From positions 1-64,000 of the forward strand of contig NZ_FNHE01000009.1 in the NCBI RefSeq assembly GCF_900103785.1: DNA of 64,000 nt. The letters run 5' to 3'. The position numbers and the translations under genes were made by a program. The stretch's first letter is position 1. Each line of letters opens with the position of its first letter. The stretch comes from Geodermatophilus siccatus (GTDB lineage Bacteria; Actinomycetota; Actinomycetes; Mycobacteriales; Geodermatophilaceae). Of the stretch, positions 19,033 through 27,828 are shown piece after piece. Below the pieces are notes generated by a model. The model did not search any database. It saw only the letters and a list, made by a program, of their open reading frames with translations, and had not been told where the DNA came from.

Positions 19033-20772
19033 GTGCCCGGACGGCGCCGCCGCACAGCCCGGTCGACGAGCCGGAGCCGCTCGACCGGCACGACCCGCAC
19101 CACGACGACGACCCGCCCGGAGGCGCCGGCCCGCCGCACCGCGAAGCCCGCACCCGAGCGGCCGGTCGCCGGGCCGGGGGAGCGGGTGTGGGTGCTCGCC
19201 GTCCCGTTCCGCGCGCCGGCGCCGGGCGCGCAGTGGCGGCCGGACCTGCAGGCGCACGTCTGGGTGGGCCGGGAGCTGCCACCGGAGCTGGCCGCCTACG
19301 ACCCGCCCCCGTACACCTTCGAACGCTTCCTCGAGGACGAGCTCAACGACACCCCGCGGCCGCTGCCGCCGGGCCGTCCCCTCGTCCCGCGCGGGGAGCA
19401 GGCCACGGGCGCTGAGGCCGTCGTCGCCTCCGCGGCGGCCGGGCACCGGGTCTTCCTGCTCGGCGACGACCCGGGCGTGGGCAAGACCGGGACCGCCGTC
19501 CTGGCCGCCCGGGAGGTCTGCGAGCTGCGCGGCGGGGACCGCGTGCTGGTCGTGGCCGACCGCCCGGCGGCGATCACCATCCCGCACTGGACCCGCTCGA
19601 TCGCCGGCTTCGGCGACGGCGGGCTGCGCTGGTGCGTCACCACCTGGGACCGGCTGGCCAAGGTGAGCAAGCTGCGCTTCGACGTCGTCATCGCCGACGA
19701 GGCGCACATGGTCCGGCACACGACGACCCAGCGGTGGAGGCACTGGAAGGCCGTCTCCGGCGCCGGGCGGGCGAAGGACGTGCCCTTCGTCGTCGCCACC
19801 ACCGCCACCCCGGCGCACACGCCGCTGGAGCTGCCCTACCTCGCCCCGCAGTTCGCCCAGCGCCACGGCGAGCCGCTGCGCGCCTGGGCCGACCTCCCGG
19901 CGAAGCTCGCCGAGCACGGGTTCCACGTGGAACGTGGGCGCTACGGGTGGACGTGGACCGAGGACGCCGACGCCCGCCGCGCCGACCTCGCCCGGCTGCA
20001 GGGCTGGCTGGCCGACGGCGAGCCGCCCGCGACGCTGCACCGGCCCGCGCCCTGGGGCCCGGTGTCGGTCACCGGGACGCCGGTCGCCCTGACGCCCGCC
20101 GAGAGGTGCGCCTACGAGTCCGAGTGGCAGGAGTTCCGCGCCGAGATGCAGCTGGCCCGGAAGGCCCGCCAGACCGCGCGCGGGCGCGCCGCGCTGCTGC
20201 GCTTCCGGCAGAAGGCCGGGCTGATCCGCGCCCAGGCGACCGTCGACTGGGTGCGCGCGCAGGTCGAGGCCGAGCGGCAGGTCGCGGTGTCGGTGGAGTT
20301 CGTCGAGACGGCGGCCGACCCGATCCGCGAGGCGCTGCTCGACTCCGGCATCGGCGTCGCCGCCATCTACGGGCGCGACCGCTTCGACGTCGAGGCCGAG
20401 CGGCTGCGCTTCCAGACCGGCGCGGCACCGGTGTGCGTGTTCACCGTGACCGCGTCCATCAGCCTGCACGCCGGCGAGCTGCTGCCCGGCGGGGCCACCG
20501 CGTCCACGACGCCGCGGGTCGGGTTGTTCCACCAGCCGCGCTTCTCCGGCATCCAGGCCCGCCAGGTCACCGGCCGCACGCACCGCGACGGACAGGTGTC
20601 CCCGTGGCGGGTGGCCTTCGCCGAGGACACGGTCGAGGAGCAGGTGGCCCGGGTGATGGTGGAGCGGCTGGCGGTCAGCGGCTCCACCGCCGGGGCCGAC
20701 ACCTCGGCCCTGCAGGAGATCGCCGAGCTGCTCGACGCCGACTGGCTGCCACCCGTCGCGCTCACCGAGTGA
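19033..20772 (+). CDS. SNF2-like superfamily 2 helicase of unknown role
   Basis: A 579-residue protein. The first 50 residues are basic and Thr/Arg-rich. The ATPase core starts about residue 145: motif I GDDPGVGKTG, motif II VVIADEAHMVRH, motif III VATTATPAHTP. The C-terminal half carries motif VI-like QVTGRTHRDGQVSPW, close to the SNF2/Rad54 GRxxRxGQ form. The spacing suggests an active ATPase that translocates on or remodels DNA. No nuclease, methylase or phage gene adjoins it. The GTG at 19033 follows AGGAGG at the ideal distance. A perfect parS palindrome lies inside the gene at 19920-19933 and encodes Phe-His-Val-Glu. Confidence 0.78.
   Translation: MPGRRRRTARSTSRSRSTGTTRTTTTTRPEAPARRTAKPAPERPVAGPGERVWVLAVPFRAPAPGAQWRPDLQAHVWVGRELPPELAAYDPPPYTFERFLEDELNDTPRPLPPGRPLVPRGEQATGAEAVVASAAAGHRVFLLGDDPGVGKTGTAVLAAREVCELRGGDRVLVVADRPAAITIPHWTRSIAGFGDGGLRWCVTTWDRLAKVSKLRFDVVIADEAHMVRHTTTQRWRHWKAVSGAGRAKDVPFVVATTATPAHTPLELPYLAPQFAQRHGEPLRAWADLPAKLAEHGFHVERGRYGWTWTEDADARRADLARLQGWLADGEPPATLHRPAPWGPVSVTGTPVALTPAERCAYESEWQEFRAEMQLARKARQTARGRAALLRFRQKAGLIRAQATVDWVRAQVEAERQVAVSVEFVETAADPIREALLDSGIGVAAIYGRDRFDVEAERLRFQTGAAPVCVFTVTASISLHAGELLPGGATASTTPRVGLFHQPRFSGIQARQVTGRTHRDGQVSPWRVAFAEDTVEEQVARVMVERLAVSGSTAGADTSALQEIAELLDADWLPPVALTE
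19920..19933. other. parS-like site inside the helicase gene
   Basis: Perfect GTTCCACGTGGAAC within the coding frame. It is about 43 kb from parAB. Confidence 0.75.
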
Positions 20773-20788
20773 GGGCCACCCTGCCCGC

Positions 20789-20860
20789 GTTGATCATGGG
20801 GTTGTTGCTCGACGACGCGCCGTCGACCGCGTGTCCGCCTGCACGGACCCCGTGATCAAC
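20789..20860. repeat. Inverted-repeat element 3' of the helicase
   Basis: GTTGATCATGGGG at the left end is mirrored by CCCCGTGATCAAC at the right end, with about 44 bases between. It lies between the converging helicase and permease genes. It may be a bidirectional terminator or a small mobile repeat. A diverged look-alike follows thiD (24081-24146). Confidence 0.65.
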
Positions 20861-20900
20861 CCCCGGGGCCCGCGCTCCCTGCGGGCGCTCCTGGTGAGCC

Positions 20901-21644
20901 TCAGCCGAGCGCCGCGACGATGCTGGCCACCCCGGCCAACGCCGACAGCGCCAACCCGGCCGCCCGGAACCGGCGGACGTCGAGCAGGTGGAACAACCGG
21001 CGGCCCGCCACGTGGCCGACGACCGCCGCGACCAGCAGCACCAGCACCACCTCCGGCCGGAAGGCCTGCGCGACCCGCCCCGACGCGGCGAGCACCGCGG
21101 CGCCGAGCAGGTTGAGGGCGAGGAACAGCGCCGCGAGGGTGTCGCGCATCTCCGCCGGGGGCACGTGCCGCCGCTCGAGCCAGAGCACCAGCGGCGGCCC
21201 GTTGGTGCTGGTCGTGGTGGTGAGGACGCCGGCGAGGAGCCCCACGCCGAGCGTGGCCCACCGGGACGGCGTCCCCTGGCCGGGGACCGGGCGCCGCAGG
21301 ACCTGCAGCGCCACGGCCGCGAGCACGCCCACGCCCACCGCCAGCTGCAGCGCCGGCTTGCTGACCACGGCGAGCACCAGCACGCCGGCCAGGACCCCGG
21401 GGACGGCGGCGAGGACCACCACGCGGACGTCGGCCCACCGGATGGCCGGCCGCGACCCGCGGCGCACCAGCAGCAGGAGCAGGGTGGTGACCGTGGCCAG
21501 CACGATCAGCGTGGTCACCGCCTCGGTGGGGGCGAGCACGGCCACGAGAGCGGGTCCGGCGATGAGCGCCAGCCCGAACCCGGCGGCGGCCTGCACGGTC
21601 GCGCCCACCAGCACCGCGAGGCAGGCGAGCAGCACGCCGGCCAT
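20901..21644 (-). CDS. TauE/SafE family permease
   Basis: A 247-residue integral membrane protein with seven or eight hydrophobic helices and two internal repeats, as in the sulfite exporter TauE/SafE family. The first repeat begins LAVLVGATVQAAAGFGLALIAGP, with a pore-lining FG motif; the second has TTTTSTNGPPLVLW. Family members export sulfite, sulfonates or other organic anions. The substrate here is unknown. The ATG at 21644 opens directly into the first helix. It is divergent from the thi operon, whose riboswitch starts 78 bases away, but no thiamine link is established for it. Confidence 0.85.
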   Translation of the reverse strand: MAGVLLACLAVLVGATVQAAAGFGLALIAGPALVAVLAPTEAVTTLIVLATVTTLLLLLVRRGSRPAIRWADVRVVVLAAVPGVLAGVLVLAVVSKPALQLAVGVGVLAAVALQVLRRPVPGQGTPSRWATLGVGLLAGVLTTTTSTNGPPLVLWLERRHVPPAEMRDTLAALFLALNLLGAAVLAASGRVAQAFRPEVVLVLLVAAVVGHVAGRRLFHLLDVRRFRAAGLALSALAGVASIVAALG

Positions 21645-21721
21645 CCTGTCGCACGCCCCGGCTGCTGCTCCGCGCGGCGGGAGCACCACGGCGGAGCGGT
21701 GTTACGTTCGGAGGCGCACGT

Positions 21722-21797
21722 GGCACGGGGTGTCCCCGACCGGGGACTGAGAGCACACCCGTCGAACCTGCTCCAGTTCGCACTGGCGAAGGGATGT
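21722..21797 (+). ncRNA. Thiamine pyrophosphate riboswitch (THI element)
   Basis: The conserved THI-box pieces are in order: ACGGGGTGTCCC, GGGGACTGAGAGCACACCC, GAACCTGCTC and CACTGGCGAAGGGA. TPP binding should lower expression of thiM-thiE-thiD. The 3' end carries the only purine-rich stretch near the thiM ATG (AAGGGA, 8 bases before GTCACCGGC), so ribosome-site masking is likely. A TACGTT -10-like box lies at 21703-21708. Confidence 0.92.
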
Positions 21798-21804
21798 CAC
21801 CGGC

Positions 21805-22593
21805 ATGCCGGCCGTCGACCTGCGCGCCGCCCGCGCGGCGGTGCGCGCACGCACCCCTCTGGTGCACTGCCTGACCAACACCGTCGTCCAGACGATCACC
21901 GCCAACGCCCTGCTGGCCGCGGGCGCCGCGCCGGCGATGGTGGACGCCCCGGAGGAGGCCGGCGACTTCGCCGCCGTCGCCTCCGCGGTGCTGGTCAACA
22001 TGGGCACCGTGCACGCCCGCACCGCCGAGGCGATGCGGCTGGCGGCCCGCTCGGCCGGTGCCGCCGGGACGCCGTGGGTCCTGGACCCCGTCGCCGTCGG
22101 CGGCCTGGTCTACCGCACCGAGCTGGCCGCCGAGCTGGTCGGACTGCGGCCCACCGTCGTCCGCGGCAACGCCTCGGAGGTCATGGCGCTGGCCGGCGCG
22201 GGTGGCGGCGGCCGCGGCGTGGACAGCACCGACAGCACCGACGACGCCGCCAAGGCGGCCACCGCGCTGGCCGCCTGCACCGGCGGGGTCGTCGCGGTCA
22301 GCGGCGAGGTCGACCTGGTCACCGACGGACACCGCACCGTCCGCGTCGGCGGGGGATCGGCGCTGCTGACCCGCACCACCGGCGCCGGCTGCGCGCTGGG
22401 CGCCCTGGTCGCCGCCTACGTCGCGGCCACCGGCGACGCGCTGACCGGCACCGTGGCCGCGCACGCGCACGTCGCCGTCGCCGCCGAGCGGGCCGCGCAG
22501 GTCGCGCACGGCCCGGGCACCTTCGCGCCCGCCTGGCTCGACGCGCTGGACGCCGTCGACGGTGAGGCCATGGCCGCGGCGGACGTCCGATGA
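21805..22593 (+). CDS. thiM: Hydroxyethylthiazole kinase
   Basis: Salvages the thiazole half of thiamine by phosphorylating 4-methyl-5-hydroxyethylthiazole. The 262-residue protein shows [23 protein letters not shown] N-terminal sequence, [16 protein letters not shown] and the ATP/catalytic region [12 protein letters not shown] with the active cysteine. It is the first gene of a thiM-thiE-thiD operon under the TPP riboswitch. Its stop overlaps the thiE ATG (ATGA at 22590). No thiG/thiC is in the window, so this locus is for salvage and coupling of the two halves. Confidence 0.95.
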   Translation: MPAVDLRAARAAVRARTPLVHCLTNTVVQTITANALLAAGAAPAMVDAPEEAGDFAAVASAVLVNMGTVHARTAEAMRLAARSAGAAGTPWVLDPVAVGGLVYRTELAAELVGLRPTVVRGNASEVMALAGAGGGGRGVDSTDSTDDAAKAATALAACTGGVVAVSGEVDLVTDGHRTVRVGGGSALLTRTTGAGCALGALVAAYVAATGDALTGTVAAHAHVAVAAERAAQVAHGPGTFAPAWLDALDAVDGEAMAAADVR

Positions 22594-23264
22594 GGCGTCC
22601 CCTCGACCCGACCCTCTACCTGGTCACCGACACCGCGCTGTCGGCCCCGCGGCCGGTCGCCGACGTCGTGCGCGCGGCGGTCGCCGGCGGCGTCACCACC
22701 GTCCAGGTGCGGGACAAGACCGCCTCCCGCCGCGAGCTGCTCGCGCTCACCCGCGCGGTGCAGGCGGCGCTGGCCGACCGGCCGGACGTCGCCCTCTGGG
22801 TCAACGACGCCGTCGACGTCGCGCTGCTCGCCGGCGTGCACGGCGTGCACGTCGGCCAGGACGACCTGCCGCCAGCCGAGGTGCGCGCGCTGCTCGGGCC
22901 CGACCGGCTGCTCGGGTTCAGCGTCTCCTCCGTCGCCGAGCTGGACGTCGCCCGCGCACTGCCGGCGGGGACGGTCGACCTGGTCGGCATCGGCCCGGTG
23001 TGGACGACGCCCACCAAGCCCGACGCCGGCAGCGCCCTGGGCCCGGACGGCGTCCGGGGGCTGGCCGAGGCGGCCCGCGCCGCGGGGTTCGGCACCGTCG
23101 CGATCGGCGGCGTCGACGCCGACCGGGCCGCCGAGGTGGCCGCGACCGGGGTGGACGGCGTCTGCGTCGTCTCCGCGATCTGCGCGGCTGCCGACCCGGA
23201 CGCCGCCGCCCGCGCGCTCCGCTCGGCCATCGACCGGGGCCGGCTCGCGCAGGTGGTCCGGTGA
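22590..23264 (+). CDS. thiE: Thiamine-phosphate synthase
   Basis: Joins HMP pyrophosphate and thiazole phosphate to thiamine phosphate. The 224-residue TIM barrel shows [25 protein letters not shown] (HMP-PP phosphate contacts), [24 protein letters not shown] and [14 protein letters not shown] (thiazole phosphate site). Length and motif order are standard. The start overlaps the thiM stop and the stop overlaps the thiD GTG, so the three genes are translationally coupled. Confidence 0.95.
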   Translation: MRRPLDPTLYLVTDTALSAPRPVADVVRAAVAGGVTTVQVRDKTASRRELLALTRAVQAALADRPDVALWVNDAVDVALLAGVHGVHVGQDDLPPAEVRALLGPDRLLGFSVSSVAELDVARALPAGTVDLVGIGPVWTTPTKPDAGSALGPDGVRGLAEAARAAGFGTVAIGGVDADRAAEVAATGVDGVCVVSAICAAADPDAAARALRSAIDRGRLAQVVR

Positions 23265-24085
23265 GTGGCACTGCGGTCGCCCTGACCGTGGCCGGCAGCG
23301 ACCCCAGCGGCGGCGCCGGCATCCAGGCCGACCTCAAGACCTTCAGCGCGCTGGGGGTCTACGGGACGGCCGTGCTCACCGCGCTGACCGCCCAGAACAC
23401 CCGCGGCGTCACCGGCGTGCACGGCGTCCCGCCGGAGTTCGTCGCCGAGCAGCTGGCGACCCTCTTCGCCGATGTCGAGGTGCACGCCACCAAGCTCGGC
23501 ATGCTCGGCACCGCCGGCGTGGTGCGCGCCGTCGCCGCGGGGCTGGCCGAGCGCCCGGGCGGCCCGGTGGTGTGCGACCCGGTGATGGTCGCGACCAGCG
23601 GCGACCGGCTCATCGACGACGCCGCGGTCGACGCCGTCCGCACCGACCTGCTGCCCCTGGCCGACCTGGTCACGCCGAACGTGCCGGAGGCCGCCGTCCT
23701 GCTCGACGTGCCCCCGGCCACCGACGTCGACCAGCTGCCCGGCCAGGCCACCGCGCTGCTCGCGCTCGGCCCCCGCGCGGTGCTGCTCAAGGGCGGCCAC
23801 CTGGGTGGGGACGACAGCGTCGACGTGCTGGCCACCGCGGACGGCGTCACGGTCACCCGGCGGCCGCGGATCGGCACCACCTCGACCCACGGCACCGGCT
23901 GCACGCTGTCCTCGGCGCTCGCCGCCCTGGCCGCCCGTCACCGCACCGACGACTGGTCCCGGCTGGTCGACCCCGCCCGCGACTACCTGCAGCGGGCGCT
24001 GGAGGCGGGGGAGGGCCTGGGCGTCGGCTCCGGGCACGGCCCGGTGCACCACTTCGCCGGCATCTGGGCGCCGCTCCCGCGTTGA
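23261..24085 (+). CDS. thiD: Hydroxymethylpyrimidine (phosphate) kinase
   Basis: Phosphorylates HMP and then HMP phosphate, giving the pyrimidine substrate of ThiE. This 274-residue ribokinase-fold protein has TVAGSDPSGGAGIQADLKTF at the N-terminus, ALTAQNT in the substrate site, VCDPVMVATSG, and the C-terminal anion-hole motif THGTGCTLSSAL. The start is GTG at 23261, overlapping the thiE TGA. It is the last gene of the riboswitch-controlled operon and is followed by a weak inverted repeat (24081-24146). Confidence 0.95.
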   Translation: MSGTAVALTVAGSDPSGGAGIQADLKTFSALGVYGTAVLTALTAQNTRGVTGVHGVPPEFVAEQLATLFADVEVHATKLGMLGTAGVVRAVAAGLAERPGGPVVCDPVMVATSGDRLIDDAAVDAVRTDLLPLADLVTPNVPEAAVLLDVPPATDVDQLPGQATALLALGPRAVLLKGGHLGGDDSVDVLATADGVTVTRRPRIGTTSTHGTGCTLSSALAALAARHRTDDWSRLVDPARDYLQRALEAGEGLGVGSGHGPVHHFAGIWAPLPR

Positions 24086-24146
24086 CCATCGGCATCCGGC
24101 TGTGCGCACCGGCGTGTCGGCCGACCAGACGCCGATGACCACGGCG
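24081..24146. terminator. Weak inverted repeat 3' of thiD
   Basis: GTTGACCATCGGCATCCGG on the left pairs imperfectly with the region around GACGCCGATGACCAC on the right. It resembles the GTTGATCA element at 20789-20860 and sits between the converging thiD and reductase genes. Confidence 0.4.
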
Positions 24147-24193
24147 GACGCGCGTCGACGGGCGAGCGGCCGGTGGCGGCAGGACCGCCGCGG

Positions 24194-25282
24194 TCAGCCG
24201 GCGGGCGGCAGCACGCGGCGGTCCTGCAGCACGCGGATCCAGTGCACGAAGCTCTCCTCGGTGTCCCACACCTCGGTGAAGCCGGCTTGCTTGATCTTGA
24301 CCGTGCTCACGAAGGCGGGCGGCGGAGGCTGGGTCGCCCCGTGGGCGAAGCAGAAGTCCGCGTAGTGGTGCGACTCCCCGAGCAGGTCGGTCATCGCGAT
24401 CGGCCGCAGTCCGTGCTCGGCCACGACCTTCTCCCACGTGTCGGCCTTCGCCGGGAGGAACTCGGCCAGCGACAGCGGCTGGTCCGGTGCGGCCGGCACG
24501 CCGAGCGCGTCGGCGAGGGCCGGCCACAGGTCACGCCACTCGAAGACCTCGCCGTTGGTCAGGTTGAAGTGCTGCCCAGCGGCCGCCGGCGCCTCCGCGG
24601 CCCACCGGATGGCGTTCGCGACCAGCCGGGTGTCGGCGGCCTCCCACACGTAGGGCGCCCCGCCGGGGAAGCCGAAGGGCCGCCCCTCGGCCTTGCAGAT
24701 GGCGGCGTACGCCCCGATCACCGGCGGCAGGTTCATCACGACGCCGGTGTTCGGCCCGACGATCAGCTGCGGACGCATGATCGTCCAGGTGAAGCCCGCG
24801 GTCGCCGCCTCGGCGGTCAGGTAGTCCTCCTGCAGCCAGTAGAAGTTGGCGTGCTGGTCGCGCGGATGGCGCTCGCGCGCCGGCACGCGCATCGGGTGCA
24901 GGTGGATGCCGTAGGCCTTGGTCCCCTGCAGCAGGGTCACGTGCCGGAGGAAGCCGGCCTCGACCAGCGGCTGGACGAGGTTGCGGAGCATGGCCAGGTT
25001 GGTGTCCATCTGGTCCTGCTCGGTCCAGCCCCCGATCAGCCCGGGCTTCTCGAAGACGGCCGCGTAGACCAGGTGCGTGATGCCGGTCGGCCCCGAGACC
25101 GCCGTCCGGGTCGCCGCCTCGTCCCGGAGGTCGACCGTCAGGTGCTGGAACGGTCTGCTGCTGGACACCTCGGGACGGCGCCGGGACACGGCGACGACGT
25201 CCCAGCCGTCGTCGAGGAAGCGGTCGACGCACGCAGTGCCGACCAGACCGCTGGCCCCGGCGACGAGAACGGTGTCGGCCAT
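24194..25282 (-). CDS. PRISE-like SDR family oxidoreductase
   Basis: A 362-residue NAD(P)H-dependent reductase of the atypical short-chain dehydrogenase type. The Rossmann start VLVAGASGLVGTAC is followed by the signature NFYWLQEDY, matching the NFYxxxED motif of progesterone 5-beta-reductase/iridoid synthase-like enzymes, where the Tyr is catalytic. Members reduce activated enones; the natural substrate here is unknown. The ATG at 25282 has GAGGAGAAG upstream. It is a single gene, divergent from dinB. Confidence 0.85.
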   Translation of the reverse strand: MADTVLVAGASGLVGTACVDRFLDDGWDVVAVSRRRPEVSSSRPFQHLTVDLRDEAATRTAVSGPTGITHLVYAAVFEKPGLIGGWTEQDQMDTNLAMLRNLVQPLVEAGFLRHVTLLQGTKAYGIHLHPMRVPARERHPRDQHANFYWLQEDYLTAEAATAGFTWTIMRPQLIVGPNTGVVMNLPPVIGAYAAICKAEGRPFGFPGGAPYVWEAADTRLVANAIRWAAEAPAAAGQHFNLTNGEVFEWRDLWPALADALGVPAAPDQPLSLAEFLPAKADTWEKVVAEHGLRPIAMTDLLGESHHYADFCFAHGATQPPPPAFVSTVKIKQAGFTEVWDTEESFVHWIRVLQDRRVLPPAG

Positions 25283-25481
25283 GGTCTTCTCCTCGGGCCG
25301 CGGGAGCGGGGGCTGACGATGGTGCGGAGCACGTCGGGCGGACGTCAACCGGGTCCGCCCCGGCTGGCCGCCGTCCCGGCGCGTCGTCCCGCAGCCCCTG
25401 ACCGGTGCTCCCCGGGCGTGGCCACGGCGGCCGGTCGCGGATGATCGACGGCGGTCAGCACGACGACGAGGAGGTGGGGGC

Positions 25482-26843
25482 GTGCGGCGGGAGGCGAGCA
25501 TCCTGCACCTGGACCTCGACGCCTTCTTCGCCGCGGTCGAGCAGCGCGACAAGCCCTCGCTGCGGGGCCGCCCGGTCGTGGTCGGCGGCGTGGGCGGGCG
25601 CGGCGTGGTGGCGACGGCGTCCTACGAGGCGCGGGCCTACGGCGCCCGCTCGGCGATGTCCACCGCCGAGGCACGCCGCCGCTGCCCGCCCGGGACGGCG
25701 TTCCTCGGCGGCCGCTTCGCCGCCTACCGCCGCACCTCCGACGTCGTGATGGCGCTGCTGCGCGAGCTGTCCCCACTGGTCGAGCCGGTGTCCATCGACG
25801 AGGCCTACGTCGACCTGGGAGCAGGGCACGGCCTCGACCTGTCCGTGGACGGCGTGACCCGGCTGGCCCACGGCCTCAAGGAGCGGATCGCCGCGGCCAC
25901 CGGCGGGGTCACCGGGTCGGTCGGCATCGGCAGCTCCAAGCTGATGGCCAAGATCGCCTCAGACCTCGACAAGCCCGACGGGCTGGTCGTCGTCCCGCCG
26001 GGGGGCGAGCTCCGGGTGCTGCACCCGCTGCCGGTGACCCGGCTCGGGGGCGTGGGACCGGCGACCGCCGAGCGGCTGCACCAGGTGGGCGTGAAGACCG
26101 TCGCGGACCTGGCGGCCAAGTCGCTGCCCGACCTGGTCGCGCTGGCCGGCCGGGCGCACGGCACGGGGCTGTACGCGCTGGCCCGCGCCGAGGACGACCG
26201 GCCGGTGGTCGCCGAGCGGGAGGCCAAGTCGATCTCCCAGGAGGAGACCTTCGCCCGCGACCTCACCGACCTGAGGGTGCTCGGCCGGTACGTCGAGAGC
26301 ATGGCCGCGCGGGTCGGCAGCCGGCTGCGCGCGTCCGCGTACTCGGGCCGGACGGTGACGCTCAAGCTGCGCCGCTACGACTTCACCACGCTCACCCGCT
26401 CGCAGACGCTGCCCCACCCGACCGACGACCCGCGGGTGATCGCCTCGATCGCCGCTCGGCTGCTGGCCGAGGCGGGCACCCAGGGCGGGCTGCGGCTGCT
26501 CGGGGTCGGCGTCTCCGGGCTGTCGCTCTACGCGCAGGGCGACCTGTTCGCCACCGACGAGGAGCCGGTGGACGACGCCGAGGAGGCGCCCGGCGCCGAG
26601 GTCGAGGAGGCGCCCGAGCCGCTGACCGCGGAGTCGCGCTGGTGGCCGGGCCAGGACGTGCGGCACGACGAGCACGGCGCCGGCTGGGTGTGGGGTCGCG
26701 GCCTCGGTCGGGTCACCGTGCGCTTCGAGGGGCCGCTGACCCCGCCCGGGCCGGTGCGCACGCTGGCCGCCGACGACCCGGCCCTGCACCCGGCCGAGCC
26801 GCCGGAGTGGCGGGTCAGCGCGCCAGCGCCGCCCACCCCATGA
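25482..26843 (+). CDS. dinB: DNA polymerase IV (Y-family)
   Basis: An error-prone polymerase for bypassing DNA damage. The 453-residue protein has the catalytic metal motif LHLDLDAFFAAVEQ, the palm motif VSIDEAYVD, two helix-hairpin-helix-like thumb segments (VTRLGGVGPATAERL), and a little-finger domain to about residue 350. A QGDLF motif follows, a typical beta-clamp binding site. The C-terminal 100 residues (acidic stretch, then DEHGAGWVWGRG) are an extension common in actinobacterial members. The GTG at 25482 follows GAGGAGGTGGGGG. No SOS box is seen upstream. Confidence 0.93.
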   Translation: MRREASILHLDLDAFFAAVEQRDKPSLRGRPVVVGGVGGRGVVATASYEARAYGARSAMSTAEARRRCPPGTAFLGGRFAAYRRTSDVVMALLRELSPLVEPVSIDEAYVDLGAGHGLDLSVDGVTRLAHGLKERIAAATGGVTGSVGIGSSKLMAKIASDLDKPDGLVVVPPGGELRVLHPLPVTRLGGVGPATAERLHQVGVKTVADLAAKSLPDLVALAGRAHGTGLYALARAEDDRPVVAEREAKSISQEETFARDLTDLRVLGRYVESMAARVGSRLRASAYSGRTVTLKLRRYDFTTLTRSQTLPHPTDDPRVIASIAARLLAEAGTQGGLRLLGVGVSGLSLYAQGDLFATDEEPVDDAEEAPGAEVEEAPEPLTAESRWWPGQDVRHDEHGAGWVWGRGLGRVTVRFEGPLTPPGPVRTLAADDPALHPAEPPEWRVSAPAPPTP

Positions 26844-27081
26844 CCGTGAGGTCCCGGTCGACCGGGACGACGACCTGCTGGCCGAACCAGGTGACGAGGT
26901 GGGCCGCGTAGCGGCCCTCGCCGTCCACCTCGACCCGGCCGACCGTCGCGCCCGGGTGCTCGGCGAGGGCGGCCGCCGCCACCCGCACCTCGAGATCGGC
27001 GTCGAGGACGTCGGCGGCCGGCGGGGTCGGCAGCGGCGTCCACGTGTCGCGGGACCGGCGTCCGGTCAGGGTCTGGGTCAT
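26815..27081 (-). CDS. Small hypothetical protein
   Basis: An 88-residue protein that I do not recognise. It has an acidic N-terminal half (ADVLDADLEVRVAAAALAEHP) and a beta-rich C-terminal half (GRVEVDGEGRYAAHLVTWFGQQVVVPVD). No membrane segment or signal peptide is present. The ATG at 27081 has a GGAGG upstream in the reverse strand. Its last 29 bases overlap the 3' end of dinB in the opposite direction. Third-position GC is high, which supports a real gene. Confidence 0.6.
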   Translation of the reverse strand: MTQTLTGRRSRDTWTPLPTPPAADVLDADLEVRVAAAALAEHPGATVGRVEVDGEGRYAAHLVTWFGQQVVVPVDRDLTVMGWAALAR

Positions 27082-27212
27082 GGCGGTGCCTCCCGTCCTC
27101 CGGCCCCCGGTGGGCCGCTGGTGAGGTCGAGCCTCGGGGGCGCACCTGTGGCCCACCTGGACGCCAGGTACCGGTTGCCTCGGGATCCGCCCCGGTCGGC
27201 GACCATGGGCGG

Positions 27213-27818
27213 GTGACGGAGCAGAGCGCCTGGACGCGGATCACCCAGCAGGACCCGGGCCACTCGGCCGCCTACGTGCAGCGGTTCCGGGACCTCGCCG
27301 CGCAGGGGTTCGACCTGGCCGGCGAGGCGCGGCTGGTCGACGCGATGCTGCCGCGCGGCTCCCGCGTGCTCGACGCCGGCTGCGGGCCGGGGCGCACCGG
27401 CGGCTGGCTGGCCCGCGCGGGCCACGACGTGGTCGGGGTGGACGTCGACCCGGTGCTCGTCGCGGCCGCCGAGGTGGACCACCCCGGGCCGCGGTGGCTG
27501 GTCTGCGACCTCGCCGAGCTCGACCTGCCGGCGCGCGGCATCCCCGAGCCGTTCGACGCGATCGTCTCGGCGGGCAACGTGATGGCCTTCCTGGCGCCGA
27601 GCACGCGGGTCGCCGTCCTGCAGCGGCTGCGGGCGCACGTGGCCCCCGGTGGTCGGGCGGCGATCGGCTTCGGCGCCGGCCGCGGCTACGCCTTCGACGA
27701 CTTCCGCGCCGACGCCCGCACGGCCGGCTGGGCGGAGGACCTGCTGCTGTCCACCTGGGACCTGCGGCCGTTCACCCCGGACGCGGACTTCCTGGTCGCC
27801 GTCCTCCGCCCGGCCTGA
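27213..27818 (+). CDS. SAM-dependent methyltransferase, class I
   Basis: A 201-residue methyltransferase. Motif I, VLDAGCGPGRTGGWLARAG, and the following acidic VGVDVDPVLV bind S-adenosylmethionine. The later VAPGGRAAIGFGAG is the usual post-motif strand. The start is GTG at 27213. A GACCAT six bases before the start could be a -10 box for a leaderless transcript. The acceptor substrate is unknown. It converges with the PucR regulator with only 10 bases between the stops. Confidence 0.82.
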   Translation: MTEQSAWTRITQQDPGHSAAYVQRFRDLAAQGFDLAGEARLVDAMLPRGSRVLDAGCGPGRTGGWLARAGHDVVGVDVDPVLVAAAEVDHPGPRWLVCDLAELDLPARGIPEPFDAIVSAGNVMAFLAPSTRVAVLQRLRAHVAPGGRAAIGFGAGRGYAFDDFRADARTAGWAEDLLLSTWDLRPFTPDADFLVAVLRPA

Positions 27819-27828
27819 GCCGCCGCGT

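Noticed and set aside
19033-20772. Helicase as part of a prophage or restriction-defence island
   Set aside because: Neighbouring genes are ordinary chromosomal ones, base composition and codon bias do not change, and no nuclease, integrase or methylase is present.
21722-21797. Riboswitch control of the divergent TauE/SafE permease
   Set aside because: The element is oriented toward thiM only, and the permease starts 78 bases away on the other strand.
25283-25481. SOS box before dinB
   Set aside because: No TCGAAC-N4-GTTCGA-type sequence is visible in the gap.
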